A DNA stretch of 64,000 bases from Paramoeba atlantica (lineage: Eukaryota > Discosea). Location of the stretch: positions 41,506-105,505 of the forward strand of contig CDRNVI010000050.1 of assembly GCA_977017575.1 (NCBI GenBank), written 5' to 3'. Position 1 is the stretch's first letter. Each line of letters opens with the position of its first letter. A program made the position numbers and the translations under genes. The notes beneath the pieces are model-generated. The model did no database searches. It saw only the letters and a list, made by a program, of their open reading frames with translations, and was not told where the DNA came from. This document shows positions 8,778-17,157 of this stretch, piece after piece.

Positions 8778-10065
8778 GTAAAGGGGGCGTACGTCTATTG
8801 TTCGCAATCATCTATTGTTCGCAAACTAATAAAATCATCTATTGTTGGCAATCGGTTATTGTTGACATTTAATTAATTTTGATTTTTTTGATTCATTGCC
8901 ATGTATGGCGGATAAAATCCTGGAGTCTGCTAAGGTCAAAATTTCCACTTTTTTCGAAACTTTTCGAAAATTTCCTCTTTTTCGAAGATACGTATACATG
9001 TATGTATCCTCGTGTATGTGAGGGGGGGGCGACGGTAGTGTAAGTGATTGCGGTGGTTGTAAAACTACCGCTCTACCCTCGATTATTAAAAAAAAGGTGA
9101 ACAAAAACAGTGAAAATATAAAGAGGAACACAGTAATATAATAGAAGAAAAAAATATAAAAGGGGGCTCCGGTGGTCCAAAACTTAAAAAAAATTGAAAA
9201 AAATTGGGGGTCCAGGGGGGTCATGGTCGAGCAAATTTTTTCGAAAAAATTAGTTTTCGAAAACAAACCGCAGAAAGGGTAGCCGGGGTCTTGGCGCGCA
9301 TTTTCCACCCCCTTACCCGGGGGTGATCCCCCCGCGTATCCGCAGGACGGGTCCGCCAAGTTCGGATTTTTTCGGAAAAAAAAAATTGAAAAAAATTTCA
9401 ACTTGGCGAAAAAAATGGCAAAAAAAATATTTTTCCAAAATCGTTTCCCCTATTGTATTTTGATAGTTTGGGACCTACACTAGCTTTCTCCGCAGTTGTT
9501 TTCGCAAGGTATCCCTTCTTCTAACCGTGCTGCGCCCCTCAAAATGACCCATTTTTGACTAAAAAAGGTGAAAAAGTATTTTTCGGACCTAAAGGGGCAT
9601 TTTAGTGTCGAAAGAATGGTATGTTTGGAGTCGCATTCTCTACCCAATACGTTTGGTAGGCTTCCATTCATGCCTACGAGTGATTTCCCACGCGCAAATG
9701 TCGGATTTAGTGCTCGGAGAGCAAAAATACGCGAAAATCACCCCATTTTTACCCGAAATTCGGCTATTTTTGGCTATAATCTTTCCGTTTTCCAGGCTAA
9801 ATTATCTTTTTTAGGCTCTTCGTTAAACTCGGTGGTAGTTTTCAACGCGAAGCGCGCAGCATGAGTGACTTCTAAGTTAAAAACAACCACCGCGTTTAAC
9901 GAAGAGCCTAAAAAATAAACGTAGCGTAAGTTACCTTGATGGCCAACAATAGATGATTTTATTGCCGTTCCATCTATTGTTGGTTAAAGGGGGTATTGTA
10001 TCATCTATTGTTGGCAATCGGCTATTGTTGGCAAAAAAAGTTGCCAACAGTAGACGAGCCCTCCC
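8778..10065. mobile_element. Inverted-repeat element G (word CATCTATTGTTGGCAA) with nested CGG element
   Basis: The left end GTAAAGGGGGCGTACGTCTA..TTGTTCGCAA and the inverse of the right end (TTGCCAACAGTAGACGAGCC + CTCCCTTTA) correspond. The word (C)TATTGTTGGCAATCGG occurs at 8839-8862, 10003-10021 and several other places, in both orientations. A complete CGG element (9044-9916) sits between the ends, so the CGG element probably inserted into it. There is no transposase. Confidence 0.55.
9044..9916 (+). repeat. CGG element, near-complete reference copy
   Basis: An 873-bp repeat. The left end is ATTGCGGTGGTTGTAAAACT + ACCGC. Then come an A-rich segment, a G-tract with ggtccagggg, the phrase gtagccggggtcttggcgcg, an acgggtccgccaagttcgg block, and a 98-aa open frame (9568-9864, MKKYFSDLKGHFSVERMV...). 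The right end is a foldback hairpin of about 110 bp (9806-9916). Both ends carry GCGGTGGTWGT. About ten copies or pieces lie in the window, so it is a dispersed non-autonomous element. I do not recognise its superfamily. Confidence 0.7.
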
Positions 10066-10087
10066 TTTAGTATTTTTTTTTCAGATT

Positions 10088-10155
10088 TACCCATAACCGG
10101 TGGTAAAACTCCTTCGAATAACCGGTGGCAAAACCTCGAATAACCGGTGACAAAA
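10088..10155 (+). repeat. Triple ATAACCGGTGGCAAAAC motif
   Basis: Three direct copies of ATAACCGGTGRYAAAAM are spaced by about 24-28 bases, just upstream of LRR gene 4. It may be one end of yet another small word-type element, but no inverted partner was seen. Confidence 0.5.
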
Positions 10156-10219
10156 AATTGATTCGAGCCGGTGAACTTTGTTTCTCTTCCTTATTAGAAA
10201 CTCTTAAAAAGCATTCTAT

Positions 10220-10861
10220 ATGCCTATCTACCACAACATTTTGTTGCGTACATTGGCTTCAGAAGCTCCACATGGCCAGCGCCCGGGAAAAGTATCTGGA
10301 GTTCCCCTCCCCCTGGAGTATGACTTGGCACGATTCGTGAAAAACGTGGAACAGGATCAAGACACGTGGAGTACCGATACCCCCGCATGTGAATGGGGTG
10401 GAATTGATTGCGATTTAGAACTCAACGTGATGGGCATTTATTGGTACAACGGTTACCTCAGTGGTGAGTTGGATTGGAATTATCTTCCCACAACTGTAGT
10501 AGAGTTAAAGCTTTGGGGAAATCAATTGGAAGGAAACGTTCCGTTTGAATGTCTGCCTTCCTCATTGGAAAATCTCGGCATTTCAGACAATAAATTTACT
10601 GGAACGCCGAATTTTCTGTCTTTGCCTCCTTCGATAAAATACTTGAGCATTGCTGGAAACGACTTTTCAGGGTGGGTTGATTTTTCGGTTCTCCCCTCGT
10701 CTCTGCGTGACATTTATCTGGATGGAAACAAAAAATTAGAGGGGATTTTGGACGTGGAGGAAAGGTATAAGGGCTTGTACTATGATGTGACACGAACTGA
10801 AATTATCGTCAACAATGGTATACTCACCCGCGTTCGAGGGTTTGAGGATTTCAGCGGCTAG
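10220..10861 (+). CDS. Divergent leucine-rich repeat protein
   Basis: A 213-aa protein with the same architecture as the other three LRR proteins. Residues 40-75 form the cap (W.tDTPACEWGGIDCD...vmgIyWy), followed by five or six LRRs (LPTTVVELKLWGNQLEG, LPSSLENLGISDNKFTG, LPPSIKYLSIAGNDFSG, LPSSLRDIYLDGN). It lacks the MNTSIPL start, and its flanks are unrelated to theirs, so it is an older paralogue. The first ATG of the frame was used. The real start could be slightly different, because residues 1-30 have no counterpart. The binding partner is unknown. Confidence 0.75.
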   Translation: MPIYHNILLRTLASEAPHGQRPGKVSGVPLPLEYDLARFVKNVEQDQDTWSTDTPACEWGGIDCDLELNVMGIYWYNGYLSGELDWNYLPTTVVELKLWGNQLEGNVPFECLPSSLENLGISDNKFTGTPNFLSLPPSIKYLSIAGNDFSGWVDFSVLPSSLRDIYLDGNKKLEGILDVEERYKGLYYDVTRTEIIVNNGILTRVRGFEDFSG

Positions 10862-11205
10862 GCTGTTTTTCTTTTTTCTCTTTTTTCAGGGTTCTCGGTG
10901 TTTAAATAAGTTTATATTTTCTTTGTTTGGTTTTCGTCACTTCTTTGGACGCGGTGTTTGTTCTCAACGTCCTCCAAAGACCTCTTCTGCATGTGTGACT
11001 TCATCATTTTTTCTGTAAAAGACACACACACTCAACAGGAAAAAACAGGAAAACAAAAATTTGTGAATTTTTTATTGTGTAACAATTTTAATCTTAATAA
11101 ATTCATTAGCCCGTACCCCGAGTAGGTTTTTCCAGTACCGCAAGGCAAAAAATCAAAGCTCAACGTCCACTATCTAACCAGTAATAGATAAATTCCCTTT
11201 CCTAC
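10862..11205. other. Intergenic between LRR gene and UPF2
   Basis: T-rich sequence after the stop codon. No RNA gene or repeat is recognised. Confidence 0.4.
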
Positions 11206-14200
11206 ATGACGACCTTTTCTACACCTAATCTCCATCTTGAAAACGACTGTGTAGAGAACGCAGAATACCTCCAGGAGCTTCGTAATCGAAATCTGGAACC
11301 CAAACCGTACCGACTGGACACAGCCCAACTCCGTGAGCTCTCCAGTGACATGAAAAGATCCGCGATATTTCTTCGTCGCATTGCGGAGTTCAAAAGCAGT
11401 TCTCTCCCGGTCGTGATACGTGACGTGCAACAACTTAATCTAAGCCGCTATCTTACCGAGGCCGCAGGAAACATTATCAGCACCGTTCTAGAAGGAAAAA
11501 CCAAATCTTCCGATGTACCGAGCCTTGCCCTGGTGTGTGGAGAGATGCACCAACGCTACGGAAGCTTTACTCCTGCCCTTTTAGGAGAGCTCAAAAAACG
11601 ATGGACCCTTTCTTTTTTTCTTGCTCCCCGAAAGGAGGCAGAAGACGTGACCCGATCTCGCATTCTCACGCGACTGTGTTGTGCGTTATTTCGCTATGGT
11701 GTTATCACCGAGTGGAAATTGTTTCGTTGGGTTATTTCTCAGTTACAACGTTCCTACCTTTCTAGAGAAGCGCTCAAAACGCTGCAAAATTCAGAAAATA
11801 ACCCGGAGTTAATTCCTCCATCGGGTATTGTCACACTTGCGTTGTCCGTGGTGCAAATTATTGTAAAAAGTATTGGCTGCCATTTGTATGGTGCGAAACA
11901 GTGGCACGAAATATCAGAGTCGGGCGAAGAAAGGAATAAAAATGCATCATTTGACGATACTGTTTCACGTAAAGAGCCCAGTTTGGAACTTTATGTCAGC
12001 CAGGCGTCCGCGGAGGAATTTAAAGAACTTGTAAAAAACGTTTCCCAATTCTGTACTGACATTTTAGATGAAGTTTTCTCCGAAATGAAAGCGTTGTGGA
12101 AAGAAAATCTGGAAGTCATCCGACGTACCGGGGAGCTTCCCGAGACGCTTTGTGAACAATTCGGGACGCAGAAAAAAATAGCCGACAAGCTTTATCAGCT
12201 ACTTCACCCTATTGTTGTGACACACCCGAATGGGGAATTGATTCCTCTACAAAACCCCCCTACCTTGGCATCGTTACAGGATGACTTAAAATCTTCTCAA
12301 AAAGATTCCGCAAACACATCGGATATCGTTCTGCTCTCCGGGCTGTCTGCTTTCTATTCCGTGGGGGAGATTTCCTGGTCCAGCGATAAACTTTTTGAAA
12401 CGGAAGACGAGGAAGCCTTTTATCGTAATGTTGCCTCCATAGCCATTCCGATTGATGAGGCGTTGGGAGCTCCGAGAGCCGCCTCTCTCACGGACACGGA
12501 TGTTGAAGTTGAGGAGCAAGAAGCGGTTCTATCTGTTACTCAGGACCTGGGCTTACTTTATCATGTGCTTTCGTCCGAAGCTATGGACCTGGTAAAAGTT
12601 TCTCATTCCGCTGAGACATGGCTTTCTACCTTTTTATCCCCTTCTCATGCGCTCAATCGATACCGCACACGGCATTCCAAGGATCAAGGGCGCTCGTTTT
12701 TACTCTCCTGTAAGAAAAAACTGATCCGATCGATCAGTGAGATGCCTTTTGAGCACAAAGCCAGTGCTCCCGGATTGCTACGCATTGCAGCGATGCTACA
12801 AGCCTCTTCTGAACCCATTTTGACCGATTTAGGTGAGATTTGCTTCAAACAATGCGAAGAGGGGCTGATGAAAATGGTCGAGCAACCCGCTTTCTCCGAT
12901 CTCGGCCCTAAACACGCATTGGTTACGTTGCTGTGTGAGGCAACGAAGTTCCAACTCGGTTCCAGTGCAAGTTTACTTCGTCTGCTTTCCTACTGCGGAG
13001 ACATTGCGCAACTCAAAGGGAGATCCCATAATGGGGAATCGCTGCTGCTGTTTTTACAATCTGTAGGTCCCTATTTAACTCGAAACGCCGTAACACGACC
13101 TAAATTCGAATCCCTCCTTCGAAGTTTTGTAAAATCCATTCGTGTGCTGGGAGGTGAGTTGGAGCTTCGTCTCGGGACTGCCATCTCCACATGTAAATCC
13201 ATTATAGAAGACCAAACAGCGGCCCAGGAAAAAGCATTGCTTAACGTCCCCAAGACAACACGAAAAGACACCGACAAACCCATGCTGGAACGTTACTTTC
13301 GCCATTTACTTTTCGTGGAGCTTTCCAGTGACAATGTCAGTTTCGTGAGCAAACAAATTCGTAAACTGGACTGTTCAAAACCGGAAAATCTCCAAATGCT
13401 TCAACGTGTGATGCGAAAAACCGCTCGTATGCGGGATACGGGCATCGAAGACCTCACCAATGTGCTTCACATTCTGTGGAAAAACGACAAAATGTGGCGT
13501 ACGCACACTCACCTTTTAATTGACGACATTGTCGAACGACTTCGTCAGGATTTAGAAAACGAATTCTTTTCGTCGCTCCATCCCGTTCGTTCGATACAAA
13601 AACGAATCCACGATATTCGCTTCCTTGGGGAGTTCGCCTCACGTCGTATGCTCACCGATGGGACTCTTTTCTATGTTCTCTATATGGTAACGCTGTATGG
13701 GATGGAGCAGGACACCCCCCATGGGGGCTACGCCCGGGCGCGGCTTGTGCTTACCCTCCTGCACGCGCTCACGCTTTCCCGGTTTAAAACACGGTTTACG
13801 GATCCTCTTTTTCGCTCCCGGCTGTTTTATTATCTTTTTTATTTTTTTCGAAACATGCAGCGTTTGCCGAAACCGCTTCCCGTCGCTCTGGGGTTTCTAT
13901 TTGCAGAAGTCCATGAAGGGCTTTCGAAACAATCGCCTGCGGGGTTCAATCTCGTTTCAGCCTTTCCTGCAACCTTAAAGGAGGCAAATGAGAATTTAGA
14001 CCGCGTGATGAAAGAGTTGGATCGAGCGGCAGCAGAAACGCGAAATTCGGGAAAAAAGAACAGCAAGAGCAGTAAAGCAAATGCTTTTACGCTTTCTTCT
14101 TTTTCCCGTAAAGCGGGGATGACAAAGTCAAGAGTGCAGGAGGCTTCTCAAGATCCTGTGAACGACTATGTGTATTATTTCGCGATATCGCATGCCGAAA

Positions 14201-14961
14201 TGGATAAAGCGTTGCATCCGATTGAGGATGACCGATTTTTACAACAAGTGGAGGTGCAAGATTCACTGGAGGGGACAGAGGAGGAAGAGCTCACCACGGA
14301 GGAAGAAATGAAGCGTCTAAATGTTTCTAAAGAGGAAAAAACAACTGCACGAGACGAGAGCCAATCCAAGGACGCTGAAATCGATGCAGAAAATGAATTT
14401 GAGAACCAAAAATGGGATGAGGAAGAGAACGCAACTCACCCGAATCAACCATTAAGCAATCCAAAAGAAGAGGAGGAGATGGACCGACTTCTACGAGAAA
14501 CGGCCAAAGAAAGCTTTGATGCCATCAAGTTACAAAATACCCTTAAATCCATGGGAGGTCGTAGACTGGGTCCTACCCCTTTGGCCGGTCGCACGTCCTT
14601 ACTACGATCCTCTCACGAAAACAAGGAATCATTATCCCATGAAAAAGGGGAAGATCATGCCAAAGAAAATGATCTTTTGTTATCCTCAAAAAATACGGAA
14701 AAAAAGATCCATACCCCGCAAACGGTTTCGCTTGGGGTAGCGATTCGTAAGAAGCGAGTGGGGGGAGGGGCGACCGAGGGATCCTCGAAGTCTTCCTATG
14801 GGGTCGGGTATGAAATACGACACGTGGAGGTTCCGGTTACCCACACTCTGGTGGAAGCACAGCAAGCACAGCTCGCGCAACGAAAGAAAGAGGAGATGGA
14901 ATACCGAAAAGCGACCCAGCGAAGGCTGGAAGAGCTGTCACGGGAGGAAATGCTTTCCTGA
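11206..14961 (+). CDS. UPF2: UPF2-like nonsense-mediated decay factor
   Basis: A 1251-aa protein, close to the usual UPF2 length (human about 1270). UPF2 bridges UPF1 and UPF3 on terminating ribosomes in the cytoplasm. Three helical MIF4G-type regions can be made out. The first contains the tract SRILTRLCCALFRYGVITEW. The third is at about residues 695-900, with SSLHPVRSIQKRIHDIRFLG followed by GEFASRRMLTDGTLFYVLY, very like the UPF3-binding domain. After it come a basic segment and a strongly acidic stretch (about 1015-1110, with many E/D runs), then a C-terminal region that in other species binds UPF1. It has no introns and keeps one reading frame throughout. No other gene in the window has a clear link to this pathway. 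Confidence 0.85.
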   Translation: MTTFSTPNLHLENDCVENAEYLQELRNRNLEPKPYRLDTAQLRELSSDMKRSAIFLRRIAEFKSSSLPVVIRDVQQLNLSRYLTEAAGNIISTVLEGKTKSSDVPSLALVCGEMHQRYGSFTPALLGELKKRWTLSFFLAPRKEAEDVTRSRILTRLCCALFRYGVITEWKLFRWVISQLQRSYLSREALKTLQNSENNPELIPPSGIVTLALSVVQIIVKSIGCHLYGAKQWHEISESGEERNKNASFDDTVSRKEPSLELYVSQASAEEFKELVKNVSQFCTDILDEVFSEMKALWKENLEVIRRTGELPETLCEQFGTQKKIADKLYQLLHPIVVTHPNGELIPLQNPPTLASLQDDLKSSQKDSANTSDIVLLSGLSAFYSVGEISWSSDKLFETEDEEAFYRNVASIAIPIDEALGAPRAASLTDTDVEVEEQEAVLSVTQDLGLLYHVLSSEAMDLVKVSHSAETWLSTFLSPSHALNRYRTRHSKDQGRSFLLSCKKKLIRSISEMPFEHKASAPGLLRIAAMLQASSEPILTDLGEICFKQCEEGLMKMVEQPAFSDLGPKHALVTLLCEATKFQLGSSASLLRLLSYCGDIAQLKGRSHNGESLLLFLQSVGPYLTRNAVTRPKFESLLRSFVKSIRVLGGELELRLGTAISTCKSIIEDQTAAQEKALLNVPKTTRKDTDKPMLERYFRHLLFVELSSDNVSFVSKQIRKLDCSKPENLQMLQRVMRKTARMRDTGIEDLTNVLHILWKNDKMWRTHTHLLIDDIVERLRQDLENEFFSSLHPVRSIQKRIHDIRFLGEFASRRMLTDGTLFYVLYMVTLYGMEQDTPHGGYARARLVLTLLHALTLSRFKTRFTDPLFRSRLFYYLFYFFRNMQRLPKPLPVALGFLFAEVHEGLSKQSPAGFNLVSAFPATLKEANENLDRVMKELDRAAAETRNSGKKNSKSSKANAFTLSSFSRKAGMTKSRVQEASQDPVNDYVYYFAISHAEMDKALHPIEDDRFLQQVEVQDSLEGTEEEELTTEEEMKRLNVSKEEKTTARDESQSKDAEIDAENEFENQKWDEEENATHPNQPLSNPKEEEEMDRLLRETAKESFDAIKLQNTLKSMGGRRLGPTPLAGRTSLLRSSHENKESLSHEKGEDHAKENDLLLSSKNTEKKIHTPQTVSLGVAIRKKRVGGGATEGSSKSSYGVGYEIRHVEVPVTHTLVEAQQAQLAQRKKEEMEYRKATQRRLEELSREEMLS

Positions 14962-15755
14962 GAGAGCACAGAGGCTATCTGGAAGAATGAATTCTGTTGA
15001 GGATGATGGGGTTGGATGGAAGGAAAAGATGAGGCAAAGAAGGTTCTGGAAGGCGAATAGGAATTTGTAAAGCACAATGGTAAAGATGCGCCTTTTGAAG
15101 TGTCATGTGAAAATGATTCAGTTATTTTCGAGCGGTTTTTCGGTGCCATGGAGTCCTCAAAACTTAGTGCAACTTCTTACTCCCATTCTTGTGTCCAATA
15201 CACCTCTGAAAGGTTTTTAACCCAGTATTCAATAGTGGTATAGGACAGCTTGCGGAGCCTTGTTCTTGGCTTTGTTGCTGAAGCTGAAACATCTGCAAGG
15301 ATTTTCCTGTCAGTGGATGGTGGTTAGGGTCTACGTATCCAAGTGTAATATCGTAGCGAATACTTCATAAAACTTAAAAAGTGTAATCTGGGTACCGATT
15401 AATATCAGCTTGCTTTTCAATATTCCAATGTCACTTTAATGTTCAATTAGTCACTTTACCGGTGATGCGCTTTGCAGCGCAAAATATACAAAAAAAAACA
15501 ATGGAGATACGTAAGTACAGGGGAGGTTATTGACCTCCCCCCCCCCCGTCGTGGGGAATTTTGATTCTTTTTTTTTCGTTTTTGCTCATTGTTGTTGCAA
15601 AGAAGAGATCTCTCTCCCCTAGCGAAGAGCTTTGCCGCCCTTACTTTCGTGTTACTAACACGGAACATGGCTTATTACGATTTTCCGATTTCCAACTTGT
15701 TTTTATGCAAGAATTATGTGCTTCAGTCAACTTTTCTTATTTCCCTAGCAGAAGT
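14962..15755. other. Intergenic, 5' region of LRR gene 3
   Basis: It contains a run of about 14 C at 15534-15547. From 15561 the LRR frame is open upstream of the homologous start and would add 65 residues beginning with a hydrophobic MILFFSFLLIVV. No RNA gene or repeat is recognised. Confidence 0.4.
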
Positions 15756-16460
15756 ATGAACACGAGCATTCCACTGAGGGCTGCAAAGGTGCGAGGAAAC
15801 TTGCCGCCTCCAGAATATCAACTTGCGCATCTCATTGAAAACGTGAAACTTCATCGGCCGTCATGGAATATAGACACTCCCGCTTGTAGGTGGAGTGGAA
15901 TCACATGCGATGAGGAAGGCCGTGTTACTGAAATTGAATGGCATCGATTCCGCCTTTCGGGGATTCTTCGGTGGGAATTTCTCCCTCATGCTCTGGTTCT
16001 TTTAAAACTCTACAGTAATGGACTGGAAGGTGAGGTACCTTTTACGGAGCTGCCACCGAAGCTTCTTAATTTCTGCATTGATGGTAATTTTTTTCGTGGA
16101 AAGGCTGACTTCACTGCGCTTCCAGGTAATATGGCCTATATGGTCTTGAGTAACAACAATTTTTCCGGAGAGATCTGTCTCACCAAGTTACCTCAAACTC
16201 TTTATTTGCTTGAATTGGTTAGCAATCAATTCAGTGGGCCGTTGGATTTAACAAACCTTCCTTCCGCAATGAATTCACTTCTTCTAAATAGCAATCGTTT
16301 TCGTGGTCATGTCAGCTTGAGTTCTCTTCCCAAAGGAATGGGTCAACTGGGCTTGGACGGTAACCCGTTTCTGTACGTTAAAGACAGTGCATTCAAGGAG
16401 GAAGCTTTTCGAGTTCCGGGAGGAAATGTAATGGATCTTGTGAAGAAGGTAATTCCTTAA
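15756..16460 (+). CDS. Leucine-rich repeat protein, copy 3
   Basis: A 234-aa paralogue of the proteins at 534 and 2753 (MNTSIPLRAAKV..., cap CRWSGITCDEEGRVTEIEW, about six LRRs, end GGNVMDLVKKVIP). The start is placed by homology. An in-frame ATG at 15561 would add 65 residues with a hydrophobic N-terminus (MILFFSFLLIVVAKK) that could act as a signal or anchor and that the other copies lack. Which start is used is open. The 5' flank is unlike that of copies 1 and 2, but the 3' flank shares gtagactttaac and acttgggcccacaaacg, so this duplication is older or its 5' side was replaced. Confidence 0.82.
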   Translation: MNTSIPLRAAKVRGNLPPPEYQLAHLIENVKLHRPSWNIDTPACRWSGITCDEEGRVTEIEWHRFRLSGILRWEFLPHALVLLKLYSNGLEGEVPFTELPPKLLNFCIDGNFFRGKADFTALPGNMAYMVLSNNNFSGEICLTKLPQTLYLLELVSNQFSGPLDLTNLPSAMNSLLLNSNRFRGHVSLSSLPKGMGQLGLDGNPFLYVKDSAFKEEAFRVPGGNVMDLVKKVIP

Positions 16461-16995
16461 CAATACGCATAGCCATCAAAGTAGACTTTAACGATCGTAC
16501 TTGGGCCCACAAACGTTCCATGAACAAAATTCAGGGAGATACGGAATACAGGTTGGAACTTACTATAATTAAGTGTAATTACGCGACACGTTAATTAAGG
16601 CACATCCCCTTTTAGGTTGAAAATGTCCTGTAATTCTCGAAGACTATATCTTGAAGATTCATTCACTCTCGATTCACAGGATTTATCGACCTGTAATTCA
16701 GTGTCCTTTATTGCAGCGGTTATTTTACATAACTACCGCTCTACCCTCGTTTATTGAAGAAACAAAGTGAACAAAAACAGTGAAAAAATAAAGCTCTCGT
16801 TGGTAATTCTTCACACAGAATAGACTTGGAGTTTTTACCTCCTCTCCTGAACGTTTGTAATCTATGTTCGAAGTTTCCGAACCTCAGTCGCCTGCCCGAG
16901 ACCTTGCGTGACTAAAATCTCCGTTGTTGTCTTTCGATAATTTGACACCAGAACAAGGAACGATCCTCTTCAACCCTTTTTTATTTACCTCTTCT
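16461..16995. other. Intergenic with CGG-element tail fragment
   Basis: Positions 16720-16798 (taactaccgctctaccctcg..gtgaacaaaaacagtg) are a diverged piece of the CGG element's left end. The rest has no recognisable feature. Confidence 0.55.
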
Positions 16996-17136
<141 letters not shown>

Positions 17137-17157
17137 AACACTTTCTCCCCCTCTCTC

